Assembly: GCA_030147225.1 (NCBI GenBank)
Contig: JASLAI010000271.1
Coordinates: 1 to 9,761 of the forward strand
DNA from: Planococcus sp. (in: firmicutes)
GTDB lineage: Bacteria > Bacillota > Bacilli > Bacillales_A > Planococcaceae
Direction: 5' to 3'
Length of the DNA: 9,761 bases
Position 1 is the first letter of the stretch. Each line of letters opens with the position of its first letter. The notes under the pieces are model-generated. The model did no database searches, was not told the origin of the DNA, and saw only the letters and a list, made by a program, of their open reading frames with translations. Positions 1 through 7,723 of this stretch are shown here, piece after piece. The translations under genes and the position numbers were made by a program.

Positions 1-1022
1 TGGCGAACGGGAATGCCATAATGATGGATCAGGTTTAGGATCGCACCAGAAGAACTCGTTTCATCCTTCTTTGTCAGAAGGAGTTCATCCATAGCGATTG
101 ATTGGAAATTATCAATGATCTTTTTCATGTCTTCGTATTTCGCAGTCAGGCTTAATACTAGATTGATTTGCACTTTATGATTGTTCGGCAATAACCGTTC
201 GAGTTCATCGATATAGTGTTTCTGCTGATAGTTGCGTCCAGCTGTATCCATCAAAATGATGTCACAGCCCGCAAATTCGCTGATGGCTTGCTTCAGATCT
301 CCCGCCGACTCCACTACTTTGACAGGGATATTCAAAATGCTGCCGTAAGTCTTCAATTGCTCGACAGCTGCAATCCGGTACGTATCGGCAGTGATCAATC
401 CAACTTTTTTATCTTTTGTCAGCATATAATCTGCAGCGATTTTGGCGATGGAAGTTGTTTTCCCTACACCTGTCGGACCAATAAAACAAATGATTTCCGG
501 ATCTTGAAGAGTGGTTTGCGGCTGATGATGAGCAATCATTTCAATCAGTTCTTCACGAGCTACCCGCTCCAAACACCCTGACGTATGGTCAGCTTCTCCT
601 TCAATCCGGGCTATCATCTTTGCCAGTAATTCCGTTTGGATTTCTGCTGTCACTTCCTGCTCAGTCAATTGCTTCTTTAACAACTGAAGCGCCTCCGGCA
701 AAGTTTCTTCTGCCAGTTGCTGAACCATGAATTGCTTAATGTTTTTCAATTCGTTGATCAGTTCTGCTGCCGATTCTGTCTCCGTTGTTGTATTCGCCAA
801 CGGCTTGCTTTTTAGCATTTCCTTCGGTTCCGGCTGAACCTCCTGTTTTGCTACCGGATCAACGGCAGCGGTGACTTCCAACTTATCTTTCTGGAAAAAG
901 CCTAGAAAGCCGCCGGTCTTAATTTTTTTCGTATTCAGAATCAAAGCATCTGTTCCGAGATCCCGTTTAATCATCGGAATCGCTTCGGTCACTGTGCCGA
1001 CAATATATGTTTTCAGCCTCAT
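1..1022 (-). CDS. flhF: Flagellar biosynthesis SRP-type GTPase FlhF (partial, 3' end outside window)
   Basis: FlhF is an SRP-family GTPase that helps place and assemble flagella at the membrane. My translation from the ATG at 1022 gives 340 complete codons before the left edge; B. subtilis FlhF is about 366 residues, so only the C-terminal tail is missing. The N-terminal domain (about 1-55) opens with MRLKTYIVG and contains DLGTDALILNTKKI, typical of FlhF. A variable linker follows (about 55-160), then the GTPase NG domain: P-loop GPTGVGKT at 182-189, DTYRIAAVEQL at 213-223, DTAGR at 259-263 (Walker B/G3) and TKKDE at 317-321 (G4). The start overlaps the flhA stop as ATGA (1019-1022), which suggests translational coupling. 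In Bacillus the partner ATPase gene flhG follows; here it would lie beyond the window. Confidence 0.95.
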   Translation of the reverse strand, partial: MRLKTYIVGTVTEAIPMIKRDLGTDALILNTKKIKTGGFLGFFQKDKLEVTAAVDPVAKQEVQPEPKEMLKSKPLANTTTETESAAELINELKNIKQFMVQQLAEETLPEALQLLKKQLTEQEVTAEIQTELLAKMIARIEGEADHTSGCLERVAREELIEMIAHHQPQTTLQDPEIICFIGPTGVGKTTSIAKIAADYMLTKDKKVGLITADTYRIAAVEQLKTYGSILNIPVKVVESAGDLKQAISEFAGCDIILMDTAGRNYQQKHYIDELERLLPNNHKVQINLVLSLTAKYEDMKKIIDNFQSIAMDELLLTKKDETSSSGAILNLIHHYGIPVR

Positions 1023-3058
1023 GAAATGTTAACCACTCCAACACTTTGAATTTCGATCTCCGGTTCCAATTCGTTATAGGACAGCACCGGCAAATCAGGC
1101 GCGAAGCGTTCCACAAACTGCCTCATGTAAATTCGGATGGCAGGAGACGTCAGCAGAATCGGCTGTACACCGGTTTGCTGAAGCTGCCCAGCCTGTTCGG
1201 TTATCTTCTGGAAAATCGCCTGGGACGATTCGGGATCGATGGACAAGTAATTGCCCTGTTCTGTCCGGTGTACGGAATCCGCAAACTTCTTCTCGAGGCT
1301 TGCTCCTGCTGTAATCACCTGCAAAGGTTCTTTCTGCGTGGCGTATTGAAGCGTAATTTGACGTGATAGAGACTGGCGGACGTATTCTGTCAGCAGATCC
1401 GTGTCTTTCGTCTGTGAGGAATAATCGGCCAGTGTTTCCAAAATAACGAGTAAATTACGGATCGATACTTTTTCTTTCAATAACTTCATCAGCACTTTCT
1501 GCACTTCGCCGATGGTCATCAGCTGCGGCACCAATTCCTCCACCACTGCTGGTGAGGTTTCCCGCACGTTTTCAATAAGTGATTTGACTTCCTGCCTGCC
1601 AATCAATTCATGGGCATGGCGCTTGATGACTTCTGTCAAGTGAGTAGAGACGACTGAAGGAGGATCCACAATGGCGTAGCCCGCCATTTCCGCTTCTTCT
1701 TTCATGTCTTCATCGACCCAAAGCGCTGGCATACCGAAAGCAGGTTCAATTGTTTCGATGCCTTCTACTGCTTCGTCGTCAATTCCGGGACTCATGGCCA
1801 AATAATGGTCGAGCATAATCTCGCCTGACGCTACCCGGTTACCTTTGATCTTAATGATGTATTCATTTGGCTGCAGCTGAATGTTGTCGCGAATCCGAAT
1901 GACCGGAACGACAATGCCGAGTTCCATTGCGCACTGCCGGCGAATCATGATGACGCGGTCCAGCAAATCGCCGCCTTGGTTTTTATCGGCAATCGGTATC
2001 AGACCGTAGCCAAATTCAAATTCAATCGCATCAACATGCAATAAGTCGATGACGCTTTCTGGGCTTTTCATCCCTTCCAGCTCTTTCTCGTCCTTGCCTA
2101 TTTCCACTTCCTGTTTTTCCTCGGACTTCAAGGTCTTCTGCATCTGGAAGGCTCCATAAGAGATGACGCCTGCAATGGGTACGACCAGCATCGGACTGAT
2201 TGGCGTAAAGACTGCAAACATGACCAATGTAGCTGCGACAATATACAGCATTTTCGGATAAGCGAACAGCTGTCTCGTAATATCCGAACCTAAATTGCCA
2301 TCCGATACCGCACGTGTCACGACGATACCCATAGCAGTGGAGATCAATAGAGCTGGGATCTGGGAAACCAAGCCATCTCCGATCGACAGCAAGGCAAACA
2401 GCTGAGCTGCTTCCCCAAACGGTAAGTTGTGGACCATAACACCAATCAGCAAACCGCCAATAATATTGATGATTGTGATGATGATACCGGCTATGGCGTC
2501 CCCTTTAACAAATTTGCTGGCACCGTCCATAGCTCCGTAGAAATCCGCTTCCGAGCTGACTTTCTCGCGGCGGCCCTTGGCTTCCTGATCAGAAATCATT
2601 CCGGCGCCAAGGTCGGCGTCAATGCTCATTTGCTTACCAGGCATCGAATCGAGCGTAAATCGTGCAGCAACTTCTGCTACTCGTTCCGAACCTTTTGTAA
2701 TAACTAAAAACTGAATGATGACTAAGATCAGAAACACCAAAATCCCGATAATGGCACTGCCCCCGACCACAAACGAACCAAATGTTTCAATAACCTGTCC
2801 ACCGGTCTGATTGGTCAGAATCGAGCGTGTTGTCGAAACGTTTAAGCCCAGACGGAACAAAGTGGTCAGTAATAATAAGGTAGGAAAAATAGAAAATTGC
2901 AACGGTTCTTTCGTATTCATCGCCACTAACAAAATGGTTAAGGCGAGACTGATATTGATCATGATTAATACATCTAATAAGAGCGGCGGAAGAGGGATGA
3001 CCATCATGACAACAATCATAATGACGGCTACCATGATGGCATAATCTCTGAATTTCAC
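1019..3058 (-). CDS. flhA: Flagellar type III export protein FlhA
   Basis: FlhA is the large membrane component of the flagellar type III export apparatus; its cytoplasmic domain forms a nonameric ring that receives substrate-chaperone complexes and couples export to the proton gradient. At 679 residues it matches the family (about 677 in B. subtilis). The N-terminal half has about eight hydrophobic segments within residues 1-305, with family motifs LFRLGLNVSTTRSIL (68-81), the FHIPEP-type signature around RFTLDSMPGKQMSIDADL (133-150), and RREKVSSEADFYGAMDGASK (163-182). A charged linker (about 308-330) leads into the cytoplasmic domain, including EFEFGYGLIP (346-355), GGDLLDRVIMIRRQ (362-375) and a C-terminal LPVLSYNELE. 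The start is a GTG with AGGAGG about seven nucleotides upstream. It lies 22 nucleotides after flhB and its TGA overlaps the flhF start. The gene looks intact. Confidence 0.97.
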   Translation of the reverse strand: MKFRDYAIMVAVIMIVVMMVIPLPPLLLDVLIMINISLALTILLVAMNTKEPLQFSIFPTLLLLTTLFRLGLNVSTTRSILTNQTGGQVIETFGSFVVGGSAIIGILVFLILVIIQFLVITKGSERVAEVAARFTLDSMPGKQMSIDADLGAGMISDQEAKGRREKVSSEADFYGAMDGASKFVKGDAIAGIIITIINIIGGLLIGVMVHNLPFGEAAQLFALLSIGDGLVSQIPALLISTAMGIVVTRAVSDGNLGSDITRQLFAYPKMLYIVAATLVMFAVFTPISPMLVVPIAGVISYGAFQMQKTLKSEEKQEVEIGKDEKELEGMKSPESVIDLLHVDAIEFEFGYGLIPIADKNQGGDLLDRVIMIRRQCAMELGIVVPVIRIRDNIQLQPNEYIIKIKGNRVASGEIMLDHYLAMSPGIDDEAVEGIETIEPAFGMPALWVDEDMKEEAEMAGYAIVDPPSVVSTHLTEVIKRHAHELIGRQEVKSLIENVRETSPAVVEELVPQLMTIGEVQKVLMKLLKEKVSIRNLLVILETLADYSSQTKDTDLLTEYVRQSLSRQITLQYATQKEPLQVITAGASLEKKFADSVHRTEQGNYLSIDPESSQAIFQKITEQAGQLQQTGVQPILLTSPAIRIYMRQFVERFAPDLPVLSYNELEPEIEIQSVGVVNIS

Positions 3059-3080
3059 GCGTTTCCCTCCTCTTTCTCGT

Positions 3081-4169
3081 TCATCGGATTTTTCCTTTTA
3101 GTCGGTAAATATATGCTAATACCTCTGCCACAGCCAGAAACAGTTCTTCCGGCACGGTATCCCCAATTTCAACTTGGGCATACAGTGCACGTGCGAGAGG
3201 CTTATTTTCCATCGTCACAATTCCAAGTTCTTTTGCTTTTTCTTTGATCTTTAAAGCCAGGTGATCTTTGCCCATCGCGATAATGACCGGAGCCGCCATC
3301 GTTTCGGCATCGTACTTGATGGCGATTGCATAATGCGTCGGATTGGTGATCAGTACATCCGCGCCCGGTAAATCTTGAATCATGCGATTCATGCTCATTT
3401 GCCGTTGCTTGTCTTTTATTTTTGATTTGATCAGCGGATCGCCTTCCGCTTTTTTATATTCATCTTTGATGTCCTGCTTAGACATCCGTATGCCTTTTTC
3501 AAATTCGTATTTCTGATAGATATAATCAAGAATGGATAAACACAGCAGAATGATTCCGGCAATCAGACCCATTTTGAAAACCAATGAGCCGATGAAAGAC
3601 AAGGAATAACTGATGCTTTTTTGAGACAGGGAAAACAGTTCTTCCTTGCCGAGCCACAGCACACCGAAAGCAGCGCCTCCGATAATCGCAATCTTCAGCA
3701 AGGATTTCCCCAATTCGACCAAGGCGCGAACCGAGAAGATCCGTTTGGCTCCTTTGACCGGATCGAGCCGTTCCAGCTTGGCCATAATGGGATCGGCTGT
3801 AAAGATAGCGCCTACCTGAATGAAATTTCCGAGAAAGCCAAAAATTACGCCAATGAGCATGATCGGCAGCATCAACCAGAATGCATTCATGGCCATTTGT
3901 TCAAACAAAGTCCGTATGGTCGCGGGTGTTATTTCCCAGGTAATATATTCAGTGAAATGGATGCGGTAAATGGCCAAGATCCGGTCAAGCATCCAGCCGC
4001 CAAGTGAATTCAGCAGCATGATTCCACCCAGGATGATCATGGCGGCTGCAACTTCGGGGCTTTTGGCAACTTGTCCTTTCCGCTTGGATTCCTGGCGTTT
4101 TTGCGGTGTCGCTTTTTCAGTTTTTTCACCGGCAAAAAACTGCAGGTCCAGGGGATACCTTTTCACCAC
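3081..4169 (-). CDS. flhB: Flagellar export specificity switch protein FlhB
   Basis: FlhB is a membrane protein of the flagellar export gate. Its cytoplasmic domain switches export from hook-type to filament-type substrates after self-cleavage. The 362 residues match B. subtilis FlhB (about 360). The N-terminus has LDLQFFAGEKTEKATPQKR (7-25), the classic FlhB opening, followed by four hydrophobic segments (about 41-57, 98-120, 157-173 and 195-215). LDPVKGAKRIFS (135-146) is the conserved cytoplasmic loop. KQDIKDEYKKAEGDP (231-245) starts the C-terminal domain, and NPTH at 276-279 is the autocleavage site (between N276 and P277), so cleavage should be intact. Two consecutive GTG codons begin the frame; AGGAGG (4177-4182) is 7 nucleotides from the first, which I take as the start. 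It directly abuts the fliR stop. Confidence 0.97.
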   Translation of the reverse strand: MVKRYPLDLQFFAGEKTEKATPQKRQESKRKGQVAKSPEVAAAMIILGGIMLLNSLGGWMLDRILAIYRIHFTEYITWEITPATIRTLFEQMAMNAFWLMLPIMLIGVIFGFLGNFIQVGAIFTADPIMAKLERLDPVKGAKRIFSVRALVELGKSLLKIAIIGGAAFGVLWLGKEELFSLSQKSISYSLSFIGSLVFKMGLIAGIILLCLSILDYIYQKYEFEKGIRMSKQDIKDEYKKAEGDPLIKSKIKDKQRQMSMNRMIQDLPGADVLITNPTHYAIAIKYDAETMAAPVIIAMGKDHLALKIKEKAKELGIVTMENKPLARALYAQVEIGDTVPEELFLAVAEVLAYIYRLKGKIR

Positions 4170-4949
4170 TTACGTTCCTCCTAATAAACTGATCAACTGA
4201 GCCATGCTCACTAAAATTTTCTCGAAGAGAATTTGTAAAATATAGAAGAATACAGGCAAGGTCAGAAAAACCATGATAAAACCAACAAAGATTTTCAGCG
4301 GCAGACCAACAGCGAAGATATTTAACTGTGGAACGGTTTTTGCTAAAATGCCAAGTGCGATATCGACCAGAAACAAAGCACCCACAATGGGCAGCGCGAT
4401 TTGCAGCGCAATCAAAAACATATCCGTAAATAAGCCTGTCATGAACTGGGCAATGTCTTCCGCTTTCACTGTAATCGCCAGACGTTCTACCGGAAACACA
4501 CGTAGGCTCTGCATGACGCCGTCAAGCATCAAATGATGGCCGTTGGCAGTCAATAGGAACAACAGCGCCATCATGTACTTGAAGTGGCCCATAATCGGCA
4601 CCTGCGCCCCTGTTTGCGGATCTAAGACGTTAGCCATCGAAAAACCCATCTGAAAATCGATGAAAGCTCCAGCAATTTGCACGGCATATAACAGCAGCGC
4701 AGCTGTAAAGCCAAGCGCCAAGCCCGTTCCAAGTTCTTTCATGATTAATAATAGATAAGAAGAGTCAAGCGGGATGGATTCACCCATTGGCAAAGTCGAA
4801 ACGGCGACATATGCCAGAAAAGCAGCGATGCCGATTTTAAATTGTGTTGGTACTCCCCGCATCGAGAAAATTGGAGCAATCAGAAAAAAACTGGTTAAGC
4901 GAATAAGCATCAGTAAAAAATAAGGCAGTATGTCAAAAATCGCTTCCAT
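4170..4949 (-). CDS. fliR: Flagellar export gate protein FliR
   Basis: FliR is a polytopic membrane protein that forms, with FliP and FliQ, the helical core of the flagellar export gate. The 259 residues match the family and are dominated by hydrophobic segments (about 8-28, 38-54, 65-95, 120-135, 175-205 and 210-243). Recognisable family positions include MLIRLTSFFLIAPIFSMRGVP (14-34), the FQMGFSMANVLDPQTG stretch (99-114) and the highly conserved PQLNIFAVGLPLKIFVG (207-223). The ATG at 4949 aligns with the B. subtilis start. It follows the fliQ stop by six nucleotides; the only Shine-Dalgarno-like bases (GGAG) touch the start codon directly, so translation probably depends on coupling to fliQ. 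Confidence 0.96.
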   Translation of the reverse strand: MEAIFDILPYFLLMLIRLTSFFLIAPIFSMRGVPTQFKIGIAAFLAYVAVSTLPMGESIPLDSSYLLLIMKELGTGLALGFTAALLLYAVQIAGAFIDFQMGFSMANVLDPQTGAQVPIMGHFKYMMALLFLLTANGHHLMLDGVMQSLRVFPVERLAITVKAEDIAQFMTGLFTDMFLIALQIALPIVGALFLVDIALGILAKTVPQLNIFAVGLPLKIFVGFIMVFLTLPVFFYILQILFEKILVSMAQLISLLGGT

Positions 4950-4955
4950 CTCCGC

Positions 4956-5225
4956 TTACCCGATGATTCTTGGCAGCTGCTGAAACAGGTTTCGAGTGTA
5001 ATCCAGAAGCAAAGTCAGCATCCATGGCCCAAAGACTACCAGTGAAATGAAGACCGCCAGGATTTTCGGAATGAATGCCAGCGTCTGTTCCTGTATTTGC
5101 GTCATCGCTTGGAAGACACTGACCAACAATCCAACAGCCAGTGCAATCAGCAGCATGGGAGCGGATATAAGAATAATGGTAAAAATCGATTGTTCGGCTA
5201 GTTTGATCACCATATCTGGAGTCAT
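4956..5225 (-). CDS. fliQ: Flagellar export gate protein FliQ
   Basis: FliQ is a small two-helix membrane protein that packs around FliP-FliR in the export gate. From the ATG at 5225 it is 89 residues, the same length as B. subtilis FliQ, beginning MTPDMVIKLAEQSIF. Two hydrophobic helices (about 15-37 and 52-75) flank the conserved stretch VFQAMTQIQEQTLAFIPKI (38-56), which identifies the family. The frame is open upstream to another ATG at 5255 (99 residues), but that start lies inside the end of fliP and has no ribosome binding site. The start at 5225 has the purine-rich GAAGGGAAG ahead of it (5232-5240) and a 16-nucleotide gap after fliP, so I prefer it. Confidence 0.93.
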   Translation of the reverse strand: MTPDMVIKLAEQSIFTIILISAPMLLIALAVGLLVSVFQAMTQIQEQTLAFIPKILAVFISLVVFGPWMLTLLLDYTRNLFQQLPRIIG

Positions 5226-5241
5226 CTTTTTCTTCCCTTCG

Positions 5242-5931
5242 TCAAAAGCTGACAAGCAGCGATTCGATTATTAAATACCAGCCATCCACTAGGACGAACA
5301 GCAAAATCTTAAATGGCAATGAAATCATGACCGGCGGCAGCATCATCATTCCCATCGCCATCAGCGTACTGGCGACGACCATATCAATGATTAAAAAAGG
5401 AATAAAAATGACAAAGCCAATCTGGAAAGCTGTTTTCAGCTCACTGATGGCAAACGCGGGTATCAATGAAGTCAACGGAATCTCTTCAATGCTGTCTGGC
5501 TTTTCTAATTCCGCATATTTGAAGAACAAAGCCAAGTCTTTTTCCCGTGTGTTTTGAGCCATGAATTCCTTCAACGGCACAATGGCAGTATCGAGTGCTT
5601 CTTGCTGCTCCATGTCCCCATCCAAATAAGGCTGAAGGGCAGTTTCATTCATCTCCATCGCGATCGGTGACATGATGAAAAACGTTAAGAACAGGGCCAA
5701 ACCGACCAATACTTGGTTCGGAGGCATTGATTGGGTTCCGAGCCCAGTTCGGACAAAAGACAAGACAATGATAATCCGTGTAAAACTGGTCATCATAATC
5801 AGAATCCCCGGCGCCAGCGACAAAATGGTCAACAAGAAAAACAATTGAAGCGTCGTTGAAACATCCTCAGGTGATTCTCCGCCAAAATCGATGCCCGGAA
5901 TATTGATGGATGATAATATTTCCGGTATCAT
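5242..5931 (-). CDS. fliP: Flagellar export gate protein FliP
   Basis: FliP is the pentameric core of the flagellar export channel, in the membrane at the basal body centre. The 229 residues compare with about 221 in B. subtilis. Family motifs include LAPGILIMMTSFTRIIIVLSF (39-59), MPPNQVLVGLALFLTFFIM (69-87), PAFAISELKTAFQIGF (158-173) and IPFLIIDMVVASTLMAMGMM (177-196). Hydrophobic segments lie at about 28-48, 72-92, 168-195 and 203-225, with a polar loop at about 93-155. Unlike enterobacterial FliP there is no obvious cleavable signal peptide at the N-terminus; this matches the Bacillus form. The ATG overlaps the fliO stop as ATGA (5928-5931) and has AAGGAAGG upstream, so it is probably coupled to fliO. 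Confidence 0.97.
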   Translation of the reverse strand: MIPEILSSINIPGIDFGGESPEDVSTTLQLFFLLTILSLAPGILIMMTSFTRIIIVLSFVRTGLGTQSMPPNQVLVGLALFLTFFIMSPIAMEMNETALQPYLDGDMEQQEALDTAIVPLKEFMAQNTREKDLALFFKYAELEKPDSIEEIPLTSLIPAFAISELKTAFQIGFVIFIPFLIIDMVVASTLMAMGMMMLPPVMISLPFKILLFVLVDGWYLIIESLLVSF

Positions 5932-6575
5932 AGCGGACGCCCTTCCTTGTCTTGTCTTTTTTGTTCAAGATCTTGCTGCAATGCTTCTTGTTTGGCTTGT
6001 TGTTTGTTCAGGCTTTGCTTGAATAACTGATCAAAGCCTTTGCTTTGTGGATTTTTTGAAATATGACCCATTTTCTTTTTCGTAAAGTCGATCAGATTTT
6101 TCGACAGCGCAGGCTGCTGTTGTTCAAAGTCTTTTTCGATGCCGCTGATTTCTGCAGCATCCGAGAATTCCTTGATTAAAGTTACTTCATCCCCGACACC
6201 AATCAAATACATCTGGCCGCCAACTTTCACTAATTGCAGCGACTTATTGTTGCCGAGCGGCGTACCGCCCATCAATTTGACTGCCTGATTGGGCTGGAAG
6301 TTTTTCTGGCGAGCTGCAAGAAACTTGATCAACCCATAGATCATCGCAATAATTAGAAGTGTGTAAAGCACCAATTGCACGATGATGCCGGCAAGGCTTT
6401 TTTCCTCTACCGGTGCCACATCGATACTTTCCTCCGGTATTTCTCCTGTAGGCTCTTCATTGTTCAGCCATTCCACCACATTCGGACTGGCCTGTACAGA
6501 CGGTGCCGACAACAGTGCACTGAAAAACAGAGCCGCCATGATTAGAGGAATGGTTAAGAAATATGATTTGTTCAA
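5928..6575 (-). CDS. fliO: Flagellar export assembly protein FliO (FliZ of B. subtilis)
   Basis: FliO is a bitopic membrane protein that helps FliP assemble into the export gate; in B. subtilis the gene is called fliZ. I start it at a TTG (6573-6575) because AGAAGGAG (6586-6593) lies 10 nucleotides upstream and the product then begins with a clean signal peptide: MNKSYF, a hydrophobic core (about 6-24) and a likely cleavage after VQA at 29. An in-frame ATG at 6600-6602 would add nine residues but has no Shine-Dalgarno. The 215-residue protein has an acidic extracytoplasmic stretch (30-58), one transmembrane helix (about 60-83), the FliO domain with MGGTPLGNNKSLQLVKVGG (102-120) and YLIGVGDE (123-130), and a charged, Gln/Lys-rich tail. 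It lies 26 nucleotides after fliY, where B. subtilis has cheY. Confidence 0.92.
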   Translation of the reverse strand: MNKSYFLTIPLIMAALFFSALLSAPSVQASPNVVEWLNNEEPTGEIPEESIDVAPVEEKSLAGIIVQLVLYTLLIIAMIYGLIKFLAARQKNFQPNQAVKLMGGTPLGNNKSLQLVKVGGQMYLIGVGDEVTLIKEFSDAAEISGIEKDFEQQQPALSKNLIDFTKKKMGHISKNPQSKGFDQLFKQSLNKQQAKQEALQQDLEQKRQDKEGRPL

Positions 6576-6585
6576 TCTTGGTAGA

Positions 6586-6593
6586 CTCCTTCT
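6586..6593 (-). promoter_or_regulatory. Ribosome binding site deciding the fliO start
   Basis: AGAAGGAG on the minus strand, complementary to the 3' end of 16S rRNA, sits 10 nucleotides before the TTG at 6573-6575. The alternative ATG at 6600-6602 lies upstream of this motif and has no Shine-Dalgarno of its own, so the TTG is the better start for fliO. Confidence 0.8.
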
Positions 6594-6601
6594 ATCAGGC
6601 A

Positions 6602-7723
6602 TTAACGCAGTTTTGAGATGCGTTCGGCTGTACTTAACACATCTGTTACTCGGACTCCGAAGTTCTCGTCAATGACGACCACTTCCCCGACAGCGATGAG
6701 CTTGTTATTGATCAGGATATCGACGGGTTCACCAGCCAATTTATCCAGTTCAATGATGGAACCTTGTGAGATTTCCAGTATTTCTTTGACCATGCGTTTT
6801 GTACGCCCCAGTTCTACGGTTACTTGAAGCGGAATATCCAAGAGCATATTCAGGTTATTCGGTTCAGAATCAGTAGACTCCGGTTCATCAAAACTAGAAA
6901 ATTGGACATTCTGGATTTGAGGTGATGCGGCTTGATCCGTCACGTGGCTTTTTTGCGTTATTGATTCTGATTCTATTGAGTTTTTATCTGTTTGATAGGG
7001 CATTACTTGAGTCTCCTCTGCTGCTTCTGCTTCTGCTTCTGCTTCTGCTTCTGCTTCTTCCTCTTCCTCTTCAAAGGAATCTGTCAAAATTCCAACCATC
7101 TGTTTTGCTAATCGAATCGGGATGCATAAGTGAAGGTTCAATTTATGGAGGTTGCTAATCTTAATTTCAAAGGCGGCTTCTACAAACCACTCTTCATTCG
7201 TAAAATTTCCCACTCGAAAATCTTCATGACGTTCAACTGTATCCATTCCCGATAACGAATGAACAATTTCACATTCCAGTACTTTTGATAAGGAACTTGA
7301 AACTGAGTTAAACATTTCTTGGATAAAGTCTTGTATAACTTGAAACTGTTTATCTGCATCTTCATTACTGCTCGAATCGACTAATTCTGCTGCAGCTGAA
7401 ACTTCTTCTTTATTGATCGAAAGAATCTGAATGCCTTTGATTCCTCCTGCATATTCACCTAGGACAATAAAAAATGGAGCCACTGTATCTGACAACAAAT
7501 GATCCCTTTCGATCACAGACAATACAGGAACCGAAACGGTTACTCCTTCACCAAAAATAGGAGATAAGACAGTAGCAGAGCCGCCAAGTGATACGGTTAA
7601 TAACTCTGTTAAAACTTCAGTTTCCGGTTCAGACAATGAACTTTGATTTTTCAATTTCGTACTTTTAGTTTGTTGACCTAACAATCCCTTAACTTCATCT
7701 GGAGATAATTTATCAGTTGTCAT
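6602..7723 (-). CDS. fliY: Flagellar motor switch protein FliY (CheC-like plus FliN domains)
   Basis: FliY is the Gram-positive C-ring protein that joins a CheC-like CheY-P phosphatase module to a FliN domain. From the ATG at 7723 it has 373 residues (378 in B. subtilis); the frame opens 21 bases earlier at a TTG, but AGAAGGAG (7733-7740) supports the ATG. The N-terminal peptide [10 protein letters not shown] (6-15) resembles the CheY-P-binding motif LSQDEIDALL. The CheC-like region spans about 30-215. Its second site keeps E136-x-x-N139, but the first has E40-x-x-T43 in place of E-x-x-N. A linker with a Glu/Ala low-complexity run (218-237) precedes the FliN domain (about 285-373), which is almost identical to the Bacillus form, e.g. 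[15 protein letters not shown] (303-317) and [12 protein letters not shown] (353-364). The start overlaps the fliM end by 11 bases. The N-terminal two thirds are AT-rich compared with the C-terminus. Confidence 0.95.
   Translation of the reverse strand: MTTDKLSPDEVKGLLGQQTKSTKLKNQSSLSEPETEVLTELLTVSLGGSATVLSPIFGEGVTVSVPVLSVIERDHLLSDTVAPFFIVLGEYAGGIKGIQILSINKEEVSAAAELVDSSSNEDADKQFQVIQDFIQEMFNSVSSSLSKVLECEIVHSLSGMDTVERHEDFRVGNFTNEEWFVEAAFEIKISNLHKLNLHLCIPIRLAKQMVGILTDSFEEEEEEAEAEAEAEAEAAEETQVMPYQTDKNSIESESITQKSHVTDQAASPQIQNVQFSSFDEPESTDSEPNNLNMLLDIPLQVTVELGRTKRMVKEILEISQGSIIELDKLAGEPVDILINNKLIAVGEVVVIDENFGVRVTDVLSTAERISKLR
7021..7056 (-). repeat. Perfect hexanucleotide tandem repeat inside fliY
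   Basis: Six perfect copies of CTGCTT on the plus strand, followed by two copies of the related CTTCCT up to 7068. Read from the minus strand they encode the alternating Glu-Ala run and the preceding poly-Glu run of the FliY linker (residues about 218-235). The unit is six bases, so copy-number change would keep the frame and alter only linker length. Confidence 0.9.

Noticed and set aside
61..72. TKKDE in FlhF in place of TKLDE as a broken GTPase motif
   Set aside because: The Thr-Lys-x-Asp residues that read guanine are intact; the middle position varies in the family as far as I recall, so this is not evidence of inactivity.
216..581. Plus-strand open frame of 121 codons opposite flhF
   Set aside because: It lies entirely antisense to the GTPase domain of flhF, its product resembles nothing I recognise, and no ribosome binding site or operon context supports it.
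5226..5255. Upstream ATG extending FliQ to 99 residues
   Set aside because: The extension overlaps fliP, lacks a Shine-Dalgarno, and would make FliQ ten residues longer than the typical 89.
6576..6602. ATG overlapping the fliY stop as the fliO start
   Set aside because: It has no Shine-Dalgarno and puts a charged stretch before the signal peptide; the downstream TTG has a strong site at good spacing. Coupled initiation at this ATG cannot be fully excluded.
6922..7158. Plus-strand frame with a long poly-leucine run
   Set aside because: The leucines are simply the reverse reading of the Glu/Ala hexanucleotide repeat in fliY; it is a shadow, not a membrane protein.
7180..7365. Minus-strand 61-codon frame inside fliY
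   Set aside because: It is an out-of-frame reading of the fliY CheC-like region, without a ribosome binding site or recognisable domain.
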